11,228 nucleotides of DNA. It comes from SFHK01 sp963618055 (GTDB lineage: Bacteria > Bacillota > Clostridia > Christensenellales > Aristaeellaceae). A program made the position numbers and the translations under genes. The DNA is taken from NCBI GenBank assembly GCA_963618055.1, contig CAVERI010000087.1:1-11228 (forward strand), given 5' to 3'. Under the pieces are notes generated by a model. That model did no database searches. It saw nothing but the letters and a program-made list of their open reading frames with translations, and had not been told where the DNA came from. This document shows, one piece after another, positions 1-7,117 of the stretch (its first letter is position 1; every line of letters begins with the position of its first letter).

Positions 1-39
1 CCTCATGATGGATGGTTCGGTATTACCTTATCTTTCTGA
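1..39 (+). CDS. C-terminal tail of a truncated upstream gene (uncertain)
   Basis: Frame 1 is open from the window edge and reads PHDGWFGITLSF before a TGA stop at 37-39. A good intrinsic terminator begins 30 bases later, so a plus-strand gene ending here is the simplest reading. Only 12 residues are visible and no family can be named. The other two frames either stop at once or run through the terminator, which makes them less likely. Confidence 0.4.
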   Translation, partial: PHDGWFGITLSF

Positions 40-68
40 CATTGGTCGCTCCCCCTGCACCCCCTCAA

Positions 69-101
69 CCGGCCTGCCCGAAGCTCGGCGGGTCGGTTTT
101 T
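69..101 (+). terminator. Rho-independent terminator
   Basis: A GC-rich stem (69-81 with 85-96, two G-U wobbles and one bulged C, loop AGC) is followed directly by five Ts at 97-101. It lies just after the probable gene end at 39 and before the promoter at 208, so it separates the upstream gene from the DUF218 operon. Confidence 0.75.
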
Positions 102-207
102 CATGCCCGGCGCAGCGGATGGGATGCTGTCTGCATGCTGTCTTTCCTGCGAAGCTTGAAAATTCCTCGATTCATTCGCGAAGCGGCGTTTTGGCTTTCG
201 TCCGCTC

Positions 208-236
208 TTGACACTGGCGGCGGGCGCGTCTATAAT
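208..236 (+). promoter_or_regulatory. Perfect-consensus sigma-A promoter for the DUF218-SDR-GNAT operon
   Basis: TTGACA at 208-213 and TATAAT at 231-236 are separated by exactly 17 bp. Transcription should start near 243. That would leave almost no leader for the TTG codon at 251, and therefore favours the ATG at 272 as start of the first gene. Confidence 0.9.
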
Positions 237-271
237 AAAAGGTAGGATTCTTGGAAAAAGGCGGCGGGGCG

Positions 272-871
272 ATGAGGCGGACGTATGACGCGATTCTCCT
301 TCTCGGGCTTCGGCTCAACCCGGACGGGAGCGCGCAGGAGGAGATGCTTCTGCGCTCAAAAAAGGCGGCGGAGCTATGGAAGGCGGGCACCGCGCCGGTG
401 ATCGTGGCCTGCGGCGGCCCTACGGGCGGCAGCGGCCGCACGGAGGCGGAGGCGCTGAGAGACGAGCTGGTTTCCTTCGGCGTGGCGGAAAGCGCCGTGC
501 TTTTGGAGGATCGCTCGATGATCACCACGGAGAACATCGTCAACGCGAGGAAAATCCTCGGCGCGGACAAGCGGAACGTGGCGCTGGTCACCAGCGATTA
601 CCACGTGTTCCGTTCCCGGCTGATCTGCCGCAGGCTCGGCTTCCGCGCGAAGGGCTTCGGCGCGCCTACGCCGGGCGGGCAGGCCAAGCGCGACAACCGC
701 AGGCTGGAGATCATGTTCACCGCCGACATGCTGCTGGGCTGGGACGCGCGCGATAAGAAGCGCCCGAAATGGGCGGAAACGCTGCGCAGGCGCGTCGCCG
801 CGCCCATTCTGCGCCGCCGCGGCTACGCCATTCCGGAACACGAAACGAAAAACAATCGGCAGGAGGGGTAA
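272..871 (+). CDS. DUF218 / YdcF-SanA-ElyC family protein
   Basis: A 199-residue protein with the DUF218 pattern in order: hydrophobic strand and glycine at residues 8-12 followed by N16-P17-D18-G19, C47-G48-G49, T57-E-A-E-A, E79-D-R-S82, T86-E-N88 and T107-S-D-Y-H111 with R114. These are the usual conserved sites of the family. E. coli YdcF is reported to bind S-adenosylmethionine, while SanA and ElyC affect the cell envelope; the enzymatic role is unsettled. No signal peptide or membrane segment is visible, so it is probably cytoplasmic, unlike SanA/ElyC. The ATG at 272 is preferred over the TTG at 251: AAGGCGG at 258-264 gives 7-base spacing, and the TTG lies about 8 bases after the predicted transcription start. 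First gene of an operon; its stop is 3 bases before the SDR gene, whose ribosome binding site lies inside this gene. The family is secure, the substrate unknown. Confidence 0.9.
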   Translation: MRRTYDAILLLGLRLNPDGSAQEEMLLRSKKAAELWKAGTAPVIVACGGPTGGSGRTEAEALRDELVSFGVAESAVLLEDRSMITTENIVNARKILGADKRNVALVTSDYHVFRSRLICRRLGFRAKGFGAPTPGGQAKRDNRRLEIMFTADMLLGWDARDKKRPKWAETLRRRVAAPILRRRGYAIPEHETKNNRQEG

Positions 872-874
872 CGT

Positions 875-1660
875 ATGATTCTCGATTCCTTTAGCTTGAA
901 GGGCAAGGTTGCATGGATTACCGGCGCCAGCTATGGCATTGGCTTCGCCATTGCCACCGCGTTCCACGAGGCGGGCGCGAAAATCGTTTTCAACGACATC
1001 AATCAGGAGCTCGTCGATAAGGGTCTGGCTTCCTATAAGGAAATCGGCATCGACGCGAAGGGCTACGTGTGCGACGTGACCGACGAGGAGCAGGTCACCG
1101 CGCTGGCCGCCCGCATCAAGGAAGAGGTGGGCGTAATCGACATTCTGGTGAACAACGCCGGCATCATCAAGCGCATTCCGATGTGCGAAATGTCCGCCGC
1201 GGACTTCCGCAAGGTCATCGACGTTGACCTGAACGCGCCCTTTATCTGCTCCAAGGCCGTCATTCCGCAGATGATCGAAAAGGGGCACGGCAAGATCATC
1301 AACATCTGCTCGATGATGAGCGAGCTGGGCCGCGAAACCGTGTCGGCCTACGCCAGCGCCAAGGGCGGCCTGAAGATGCTCACCCGCAACATCTGCGCTG
1401 AGTACGGCGAGAAGAACATTCAGTGCAACGGCATCGGCCCCGGCTACATCGAGACCCCGCAGACCGCGCCGCTGCGCGTGCCCGGCCATCCGTTCAACGA
1501 GTTCATCATCGGAAAGACGCCCGCCGCGCGCTGGGGCAACACGAGCGACCTGATGGGCCCGGCCGTGTTCCTCGCCTCCGACGCTTCCAACTTTGTCAAC
1601 GGACACGTGCTGTACGTGGACGGAGGCATTCTGGCCTCCATCGGTAAGCAGCCGAAATAA
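875..1660 (+). CDS. SDR-family oxidoreductase, gluconate 5-dehydrogenase-like
   Basis: A 261-residue classical short-chain dehydrogenase of normal length. Visible are the cofactor glycine motif T16-G-A-S-Y-G-I-G23, D67-V68 after strand 4, N93-N-A-G96, and the catalytic set N120, S146, Y159 and K163. The proline-glycine segment and IETPQT that follow strand 6 (nt 1435-1465) and the overall sequence resemble gluconate 5-dehydrogenase (IdnO/Gno type), which interconverts 5-ketogluconate and gluconate. D41 at the end of strand 2 favours NAD(H) over NADP(H), an inference from SDR cofactor rules. AGGAGG at 861-866 lies 8 bases before the ATG and inside the preceding gene, so expression is probably coupled. 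No kinase, KDG aldolase or sugar-acid transporter lies nearby, so the assignment to gluconate metabolism is not confirmed by context; another polyol or keto-acid substrate is possible. Confidence 0.88.
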   Translation: MILDSFSLKGKVAWITGASYGIGFAIATAFHEAGAKIVFNDINQELVDKGLASYKEIGIDAKGYVCDVTDEEQVTALAARIKEEVGVIDILVNNAGIIKRIPMCEMSAADFRKVIDVDLNAPFICSKAVIPQMIEKGHGKIINICSMMSELGRETVSAYASAKGGLKMLTRNICAEYGEKNIQCNGIGPGYIETPQTAPLRVPGHPFNEFIIGKTPAARWGNTSDLMGPAVFLASDASNFVNGHVLYVDGGILASIGKQPK

Positions 1661-1666
1661 CGCAAG

Positions 1667-2464
1667 ATGAAAATCAGTCATGAACGCCTTCGTCCGGGCA
1701 TCAGCGCCGAAAACACGTTTATCGCCCGCGAGGACGACGGCACGCCCGTCGGCGCGTGCACCGTTCAGCCGCGCCGGATGGGGCTTTTTCCCGATATGCC
1801 TCGGCAATACGTAATTGAGGCCGAGGGCGACGACCGCGCGCTGCACGTTCTGTACGGCGCGGCGGTCGCCCGCGCCCGCGCGCTGGCTGCGCAGACAGGC
1901 GCGCCCGCCCGCGTGTACGCGGAGGTTGGCGTGGGCGACGAACGGTCGCTGGAGGTTCTGCACGCGCTGGGCTTCTCGGACGGCGACGGCGTTGTTCGCA
2001 CCTATCGCCGGGTGACCAGCCATATGAACGTGCGCCTGCTTCCCGACGGCTGCGCCATCGTGCGCGACTTCCTTGCGGACGAAACCGAGCGAAGGTTCTT
2101 TCTGGAGCGCTATAACGCCTGCTTCGGCATGCGCTGTGGCGAGGAATGGCTGGAGGAAATCACCTCCCAGCCGGATTTCGCGCGCATTCTCATGGTCTCG
2201 CCGGACGACCTGTGCGGCGAGCTGCTGGTGTGGACGGAAAACGGCGAGGGCGTGATCGGCATCATCCAGACGGCGCGGCGCTGGCGCAGGCAGGGCGTGG
2301 CGTCCTACCTCATTGAGGACGCGCGGCTCTACTTCGCTTCCCTTGGATTGACCGATTCCCACTTCGACGTGTGGATCGAGGCGCCCGGCTGTCTCTCCCT
2401 CGCCCGCGGACTCGGCTACGCCGGAGAGGATCCCCTGATGCTCTATCCGGCGCTGCTTCTGTAG
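1667..2464 (+). CDS. Two-domain GNAT N-acetyltransferase
   Basis: A 265-residue protein that reads as two GNAT folds in tandem. The C-terminal domain (about residues 115-265) keeps the acetyl-CoA loop: strand residues GVIGII followed by R207-x-x-G210-x-A212, then an ASYLIEDA helix. The N-terminal domain (about 10-113) has a VGACTV strand and the motif-B-like G90-D-E-R-S-L-E-V-L-H-A-L-G-F103, but no clear R-x-x-G-x-G loop. It is therefore probably a degenerate, structural copy. The substrate cannot be predicted. It starts 6 bases after the SDR stop with no strong Shine-Dalgarno (only GCAAG), which suggests translation by reinitiation. It is the last gene of the operon and is followed by a long hairpin. 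Confidence 0.82.
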   Translation: MKISHERLRPGISAENTFIAREDDGTPVGACTVQPRRMGLFPDMPRQYVIEAEGDDRALHVLYGAAVARARALAAQTGAPARVYAEVGVGDERSLEVLHALGFSDGDGVVRTYRRVTSHMNVRLLPDGCAIVRDFLADETERRFFLERYNACFGMRCGEEWLEEITSQPDFARILMVSPDDLCGELLVWTENGEGVIGIIQTARRWRRQGVASYLIEDARLYFASLGLTDSHFDVWIEAPGCLSLARGLGYAGEDPLMLYPALLL

Positions 2465-2483
2465 CGCGCAGCCCCCAATACCG

Positions 2484-2522
2484 TTCGCCGCCCGTCAGCA
2501 GGGAAAGCTGGCGGGCGGCGAA
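2484..2522 (+). terminator. Long-stem hairpin, likely terminator of the GNAT operon
   Basis: Sixteen base pairs (2484-2499 with 2507-2522), a single G-U wobble and a 7-base loop AGGGAAA, starting 20 bases after the GNAT stop. The downstream TTGTATAAAT is only a weak U-tract, so termination may be incomplete or may depend on the strong stem. Confidence 0.6.
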
Positions 2523-2576
2523 TTGTATAAATCGCGCTTCTCGCGGATTCCGCGCCGGATTTAACGGCAAATTCAT

Positions 2577-2604
2577 TTGAACATGATATGATACATTTTA
2601 ATAC
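2577..2604 (+). promoter_or_regulatory. Possible promoter of the transporter operon
   Basis: TTGAAC (2577-2582), 16 bp, TAATAC (2599-2604), in the most AT-rich stretch upstream of the first MATE gene. TATGAT at 2587-2592 is an alternative -10 but has no good -35. The preceding hairpin makes a promoter expected here. Confidence 0.4.
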
Positions 2605-2624
2605 AGGAAACGGAGACGTGCAGG

Positions 2625-4034
2625 ATGAGGGCTTTGCAAAGGTTTTTGGGGATTCGGGGTGTGAATTGGACGGGGGAGCGTCCGGAGGACAGCGAAATCT
2701 ACAAAAAAGCGTTGGCGATTGCGTGGCCCGCGGCGATTGAGGGCGCGCTTTTAAGCGTCATCAGCGCGGCGGACACGGCCATGGTGCGCGTGGTGGACAA
2801 GTACGCCATTGCGGCGGTGAGCCTTACGGCGCAGCCGCGCATGATTCTTCTGATTATCGCGCAGGCGCTGTGCGTGGGCACGACGGCGCTGATCGCGCGC
2901 CGCAAGGGCGAGGACGACCGCGCCGGGGCGAACTCGGTGCTTGCGCAGTCCATGGCGCTGGTTACGGTGGTGGGCATTCTCGTTTCGCTGGTGGGCTATT
3001 TTCTGGCCGAGCCGATTCTGGAGCTGGCCGGCGCGGCGGATGAAACGCGGCAGATGGCGGTGGACTACTTCCGCATCATTGCGAGCGGCCTGATTTTCAA
3101 CTGCTGGTCGCTGTGCCTGTGCGCGGCGCTGCGCGCCATTGGAAACACGCGCATCACGATGGTGACGAACATCACGGCGAATCTGGTAAACGTGTTTCTG
3201 AATTACTGTCTGATCGGCGGCAACCTTGGCTTCCCGGCGCTGGGCGTGCGCGGCGCGGCGATTGCGACCGTGATCGGCACGGCCATATCCTGCGTGATTG
3301 CGTTCGTGTACGCGACGCGGCCGGACGGCTACCTGATTTTCCGCGTGCGCGGACTGCGGTTCGACCGGCAGACGCTTTCGGGGCTTATGAAGGTGGGCTC
3401 GTCGTCGATGGCGGAGAGCGTGTTTCTGCGGCTGGGCTTCTTTGTCAACACGCGCATGATTGCCGACATCGGAGCGGACGAGCTGACGAGCTACAACATC
3501 GTGCAGCAGGTGTCCAGCCTTTCGTTCACGCTGGGCGACGGCGTGGCGACCGCAGGCGCGACGATGGTCGGCCAGTCGCTGGGCGCGCGGCGCAAGGACA
3601 TGGCGATGGCCTATGTGAAGGTGAGCCGGAAGATTTCGATGATCGCGTCATTCCTTTTGATGGCGGTAATCTTCTTCGCGCGGCGCTGGCTGGCGCTGAT
3701 TTTCACCGAGGATGAGGTCATCCTCGCGGGCGCGTCGCTGGCGTTTACCACGCTGGTGTTCGGCATCATGTCTCAGAACGGGCGCGTGGTGTTCTCCGGC
3801 TGCCTGCGCGGCGCGGGCGACGTGAAGTATGTGGCGTTCTGCTCGCTGATCAGCGTGACGATTATCCGGCCGCTTCTGACCTACGTGCTGTGCTATCCGC
3901 TCAATCAGGCGATTCCGGCGCTTCAGCTGGCGTATACCGGCCCGTGGATCGCCTTCGTGATCGACGCGTATATTCGCGAGGCGCTGCTGTACGCGCGCGT
4001 GCGCAAGGGCGCGTTTCTGGACATCAAGCTGTAA
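2625..4034 (+). CDS. MATE family multidrug/metabolite exporter (first copy)
   Basis: A 469-residue, strongly hydrophobic protein of normal MATE length, with about 12 predicted membrane helices in two related halves. The family start is clear: helix 1 has P35 and E39 and then S-A-A-D50-T-A-M-V, where D50 matches the acidic residue commonly found in helix 1 of Na+/H+-coupled MATE proteins. The next loop contains GTTALIARRKG (residues 85-95), and the second half has the matching GATMVGQSLGARRKD. MATE proteins export cationic drugs or metabolites across the inner membrane in exchange for H+ or Na+. The substrate is unknown. GGAG at 2612-2615 gives 9-base spacing. It is first of three transporter genes; the next begins 13 bases after its stop. 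Confidence 0.93.
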   Translation: MRALQRFLGIRGVNWTGERPEDSEIYKKALAIAWPAAIEGALLSVISAADTAMVRVVDKYAIAAVSLTAQPRMILLIIAQALCVGTTALIARRKGEDDRAGANSVLAQSMALVTVVGILVSLVGYFLAEPILELAGAADETRQMAVDYFRIIASGLIFNCWSLCLCAALRAIGNTRITMVTNITANLVNVFLNYCLIGGNLGFPALGVRGAAIATVIGTAISCVIAFVYATRPDGYLIFRVRGLRFDRQTLSGLMKVGSSSMAESVFLRLGFFVNTRMIADIGADELTSYNIVQQVSSLSFTLGDGVATAGATMVGQSLGARRKDMAMAYVKVSRKISMIASFLLMAVIFFARRWLALIFTEDEVILAGASLAFTTLVFGIMSQNGRVVFSGCLRGAGDVKYVAFCSLISVTIIRPLLTYVLCYPLNQAIPALQLAYTGPWIAFVIDAYIREALLYARVRKGAFLDIKL

Positions 4035-4047
4035 CGGAGGGCTTTCC

Positions 4048-4968
4048 ATGGAAAACGCGAGGCGCCGGGGCGTGCCCGGCGAGGCGCTGCTGCTGCTGGC
4101 GGCGGTGATCTGGGGCGGCGCGTTTGTGGCGCAGTCGCTGGGCGGGGACAGCCTCGGCCCGCTGAGCTTTAACGCGTCGCGCAGCCTGATCGGCGCGCTG
4201 GCGCTCGTGCCGGTGATCTTGTGGAGCGACCGCAAAAAGGGCGCGGGGCGGCCGAAGGGGCGCGAAAGGCGGCTTCTGTGGCTGGGCGGCGCGCTGTGCG
4301 GGATTTGTCTTACGCTGGCGGTGAACCTTCAGCAGGTCGCCATTGCGTGGGTGGACGCTTCCGGGCGCGCGAACGTGGGCAAGATCGGCTTTCTGACGGC
4401 AATGTACATCGTGCTGGTGCCGATTTTGAGCCTGCTTCTCAAAAAGCGCGCGGGCGCGAACGTGTACGCGGGCATTCTTCTGGCGCTGGCGGGCATGTAT
4501 CTTCTGTGCGTGAAGGAGGGCTTCACGCTCGGCGGCGGGGATGTGTACGCGCTGCTGGCGGCGCTGATGTTCGCGCTTCAGATCATCGTAATCGACATTT
4601 TCGCGCCTAAGGTGGACAACATCCGGCTTTCGGCGATTCAGTTTCTGGTGTGCGGCGTGCTGTCGGGCGCGCTCGCGCTGGGCACGGAGCCGCAGTCGGC
4701 GCGGGCGTACCGGGACGCGGCGCTGCCCATCCTGTACACCGGCGTTTTGTCCAGCGGCGTAGGCTACACGCTTCAGATTCTCGGCCAGCGCCGGTGCAGG
4801 CCGCAGCTGGCCTCGCTTCTGATGAGCATGGAGAGCGTGTTTTCCGCGGTGTTCGGGTTTTTGATCCTTCATCAGAAAATGAGCGGGCGCGAGCTGCTCG
4901 GCTGCGGGCTGATGCTGGCGGCGGTGCTTCTCGCGCAATGGAAGAGGAAAACGAATGAAAGCGTGTAG
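4048..4968 (+). CDS. EamA/DMT superfamily transporter
   Basis: A 306-residue protein with ten predicted membrane helices arranged as two EamA repeats (about residues 10-140 and 155-300). The signature AAVIWGGAFVAQ lies in helix 1, and a helix rich in small residues near the end (ESVFSAVFGFLILHQ) matches the second repeat. This family moves amino acids, purines, sugars or other metabolites, usually outward. The substrate cannot be told from sequence. GGAGG at 4036-4040 is 7 bases before the ATG, just after the first MATE gene's stop. Its last 14 bases overlap the start of the second MATE gene, so the two are probably translationally coupled. Confidence 0.92.
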   Translation: MENARRRGVPGEALLLLAAVIWGGAFVAQSLGGDSLGPLSFNASRSLIGALALVPVILWSDRKKGAGRPKGRERRLLWLGGALCGICLTLAVNLQQVAIAWVDASGRANVGKIGFLTAMYIVLVPILSLLLKKRAGANVYAGILLALAGMYLLCVKEGFTLGGGDVYALLAALMFALQIIVIDIFAPKVDNIRLSAIQFLVCGVLSGALALGTEPQSARAYRDAALPILYTGVLSSGVGYTLQILGQRRCRPQLASLLMSMESVFSAVFGFLILHQKMSGRELLGCGLMLAAVLLAQWKRKTNESV

Positions 4969-6277
4969 GTCGGAGACCCTGCGGTTCACGCTGCCGGTTA
5001 TCGCCGAAAACATCTTCACCACCGGCGTGGGGCTGATCTATTCGGCCATCGTCGGCGGCATCAGCGCAAGCTCGCTCGCGGCCATGGGCACGGGCAATCA
5101 GGCGATGAACCTCGTGGTGTCGCTGTTCGCCGTGATCACCACCGGCTGCGTGGTGCTGACGGCGCAGCTCACCGGGCGCGGCGACATTCCGCGCGCCTCG
5201 CGCGTGGTGGAGCACACGCTTTTGCTCGCGCCCGCGTCCGCGCTGGTGGTAACGGTCGTGCTGCTGGCGGCGTCCGCGCCGCTGATGCGGCTTTTGATGC
5301 CGGGCGCGCAGGCGGATTTTTTGAAGGAAGGCACCGATTATTTCCGCATGCTGCTTCTGTCCCTGCCCGGGCTGATTACGATGAACGCGCTGACCGGCCT
5401 TCTGCGCGCCTCCGGCGAATCGCGGCTGGCGCTTTTCAACAGCATCCTGATCAACGTTGTGCAGATTGCGGCGGCGTATATTTTCATCAACAAAATGGAT
5501 ATGAAAATTATGGGCGCGGGCTGCGCGTATGTGGTGTGCCGCTACGCGGGCACGATTGCCATGGTGCTCGCCGTGTTCGGCCATCACCGCGGCTTCAAGG
5601 TGGAGCGCGCGCGGATTTTTCGGCCGTCCATGCCCGTGGTGCGCGAAATTCTGCGCGTGGGTCTGCCTACCAGCGTGGACAGCTTCTCGGTGCAGGCAGG
5701 CTATCTGCTCAACAATTCGCTTCTGATCGGTCTGGGCGTGCGCGCCGCGAGCACGTATAACGTGATGTCAACCATCGTCACCTTCACGGGCGTTTGTCAG
5801 GGAATCGGCAGCGCCAGCGCCACGACGCTGGTCGGCCAGAGGGTGGGCGCGGGCGACCTGCCCGGCGCGCGGCGGCGGATGAACGCGATTCTTCTGTACA
5901 CCTTTGCCGCCACAACGGTGCTGTGCCTTGTGGCGTGTCTGTTCCCGCGCTTCTTCGCGGGGCTGTTCTCGTCCGACCCGGACGTGATTTCGGACAGCGC
6001 GCGCATCCTGTGGCTGATTCTGCCGTTTTGCTATTTCGCCGTGGCCGTGAACGTGACCGAGCCCTCCACCCGCGCCGGGGGCGACACCAAATACGTGATG
6101 CTTACCTGCTCCGCCTGCGTGTGGCTGATTCGGCTGCCGCTGACGTGGCTGTTCTGCTATCCGCTGAAGCTGGGCGTGGCGGGCGTGTGGCTGGCCAATC
6201 TGATTTCCCTCGTCGCCCGCACAATCCTCAACCTTACGCGCATATACGGCCGGAAATGGGGACGAACGCTGCTTTAA
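4955..6277 (+). CDS. MATE family exporter (second copy, divergent)
   Basis: A 440-residue MATE protein with about 12 membrane helices. Early landmarks are P14 and E18 of helix 1 and the loop TGCVVLTAQLTGRGD. The second half carries the matching TTLVGQRVGAGD. When aligned by eye to the first MATE protein, the helix-1 position that holds Asp there is Tyr29 here, so cation coupling or substrate type may differ. It is clearly not a recent duplicate, since similarity outside the family motifs is low. The ATG overlaps the EamA gene by 14 bases; AGAGGA at 4943-4948 supplies a ribosome binding site with 6-base spacing. Last gene of the transporter operon. No clear U-rich terminator follows. Confidence 0.92.
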   Translation: MKACRSETLRFTLPVIAENIFTTGVGLIYSAIVGGISASSLAAMGTGNQAMNLVVSLFAVITTGCVVLTAQLTGRGDIPRASRVVEHTLLLAPASALVVTVVLLAASAPLMRLLMPGAQADFLKEGTDYFRMLLLSLPGLITMNALTGLLRASGESRLALFNSILINVVQIAAAYIFINKMDMKIMGAGCAYVVCRYAGTIAMVLAVFGHHRGFKVERARIFRPSMPVVREILRVGLPTSVDSFSVQAGYLLNNSLLIGLGVRAASTYNVMSTIVTFTGVCQGIGSASATTLVGQRVGAGDLPGARRRMNAILLYTFAATTVLCLVACLFPRFFAGLFSSDPDVISDSARILWLILPFCYFAVAVNVTEPSTRAGGDTKYVMLTCSACVWLIRLPLTWLFCYPLKLGVAGVWLANLISLVARTILNLTRIYGRKWGRTLL

Positions 6278-6379
6278 TCCCCATGACATATTTTTGCGCC
6301 GCCTTGTTGCCTGCCCGTGTCGGCGCGAAACGCGTCCACACGTGAGAGAACACCTGCAACCACGAACCCGATCGACGCC

Positions 6380-6405
6380 GCGCCCGCTCTGTCAAAGGCG
6401 GGCGC
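6380..6405. other. Stem-loop between the MATE operon and hicA
   Basis: A perfect 8-bp stem (GCGCCCGC at 6380-6387, GCGGGCGC at 6398-6405) with a 10-base loop. There is no T-run after it on either strand, so it is at best a poor terminator of the transporter operon. Its right arm runs into the first operator-like GCGCATAA repeat. Confidence 0.45.
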
Positions 6406-6454
6406 ATAAAATACGCATAATTCCCCTTCGCGATCTATTGACATATGCGCATTA
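6402..6454. promoter_or_regulatory. Repeated operator-like sites upstream of and inside the hicAB promoter
   Basis: GCGCATAA (6402-6409) and ACGCATAA (6413-6420) are spaced 11 bp, one helical turn. A third copy, GCGCATTA (6447-6454), lies between the -35 and -10 elements and overlaps the perfect palindrome ATGCGCAT (6445-6452). Binding here by the HicB-HicA complex would block the promoter, as expected for an autoregulated toxin-antitoxin operon. The binding itself is inference. Confidence 0.45.
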
Positions 6455-6466
6455 AAGGCGTATAAT
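6438..6466 (+). promoter_or_regulatory. Perfect-consensus sigma-A promoter for hicAB
   Basis: TTGACA at 6438-6443, 17 bp, TATAAT at 6461-6466. Transcription should start near 6473, which makes the in-frame ATG at 6472 unusable and the ATG at 6490 the real hicA start. Confidence 0.9.
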
Positions 6467-6489
6467 TGTAAATGCAAGGAGGGCGGCAA

Positions 6490-6663
6490 ATGAAGACAAA
6501 AGACCTCATCGAACTTTTAGAGCGAAACGGCTGGAAGTTTAAGCGGCATGGCGCGAACCACGACATATACATGAAAGACGGTCAAAGGGAAAGCGTCGTA
6601 AGGCACAGAGAAACCGATGAAGAATTGGCAAAAGCAATCATCAAGCGGCGTGGGCTGAAATAA
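6490..6663 (+). CDS. hicA: HicA toxin (mRNA interferase)
   Basis: A 57-residue protein with the HicA double-stranded-RNA-binding-like fold: helix TKDLIELLERNGW, strand KFKRHG, then A22-N23-H24-D25-I26-Y27, strand ESVVRH, and C-terminal helix ELAKAIIKRRGLK. H24 corresponds to the catalytic histidine of HicA toxins, which cleave mRNA; the common GSHH is GANHD here. The ATG at 6490 is chosen over 6472 because AAGGAGG (6476-6482) gives 7-base spacing and the promoter leaves no leader for 6472. Toxin before antitoxin is the usual HicAB order. The gene is visibly AT-richer than its neighbours, which suggests horizontal gain. Confidence 0.93.
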   Translation: MKTKDLIELLERNGWKFKRHGANHDIYMKDGQRESVVRHRETDEELAKAIIKRRGLK

Positions 6664-6713
6664 ACTCGCCGCTACCTGACAACAATAGCAGAGATTTGAA
6701 GGAGGCATTCAAG

Positions 6714-7115
6714 ATGAAAAACGCATATCCCATCGTTATGACGCAGGGGAAAGAGTTCATCGTGGTATTTATCCCCGATTTCAACATCAATACGCAGGGC
6801 AAGGACGCTCCGGACGCGATCGAGATGGCGCGGGACGCAATCGGGCTTATGGGAATTGATATGCAGGACGACGGCGAAGCCCTGCCGGAAGCGTCGAGCA
6901 TTGCAAGCGTGCAGGCCGAAGCACCATCCGGCGCGATCGTTTCGCTGGTTGACGTTGACTTCGGGGAGTATCGTCGAAAGAACGATTTACGCGTCGTGAA
7001 GAAGAACTGCACCATTCCCTCGTGGCTTAACTTTGAAGCGGAACGGGCGGGCGTGAACTTTTCCGCCGTCCTGCAAGCGGCGCTAAAAAGCGAATTGCAT
7101 ATTGCAAGCCGATAA
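6714..7115 (+). CDS. hicB: HicB antitoxin
   Basis: A 133-residue two-domain antitoxin. Residues 1-60 form the partial RNase H-like HicB fold (YPIVMT..KEFIVVFIPDFNINTQGKDAPDAIEMARDAIG in pattern) that covers HicA. Residues about 95-133 (VVKKNCTIPSWLNFEAERAG, then VNFSAVLQAALKSEL) resemble the ribbon-helix-helix-like DNA-binding tail of Firmicute HicB proteins, so it probably represses its own promoter. AAGGAGG at 6699-6705 is 8 bases before the ATG; the upstream TTG at 6696 overlaps this site and is rejected. It follows hicA by 50 bases. Its base composition matches hicA rather than the flanking genes. Confidence 0.92.
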   Translation: MKNAYPIVMTQGKEFIVVFIPDFNINTQGKDAPDAIEMARDAIGLMGIDMQDDGEALPEASSIASVQAEAPSGAIVSLVDVDFGEYRRKNDLRVVKKNCTIPSWLNFEAERAGVNFSAVLQAALKSELHIASR

Positions 7116-7117
7116 GG

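Noticed and set aside
124..143. ATGCTGTCT direct repeat with 11-bp period upstream of the first promoter
   Set aside because: It is short, far from the -35 element, and has no other sign of an operator; chance is likely.
12..245. 77-codon plus-strand frame over the terminator and promoter
   Set aside because: It reads through an intrinsic terminator and a perfect promoter, has no ribosome binding site, and its product matches nothing recognisable.
374..2362. 662-codon open frame on the minus strand across the DUF218-SDR-GNAT operon
   Set aside because: It lies opposite three well-supported genes, has a low-complexity Ala/Arg/His-rich composition with no recognisable domain, and such long antisense frames are common in GC-rich DNA.
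6296..6326. GCGCCG/CGGCGC inverted repeat after the second MATE gene as a terminator
   Set aside because: The stem is only 6 bp with a 19-base loop and there is no T-run after it.
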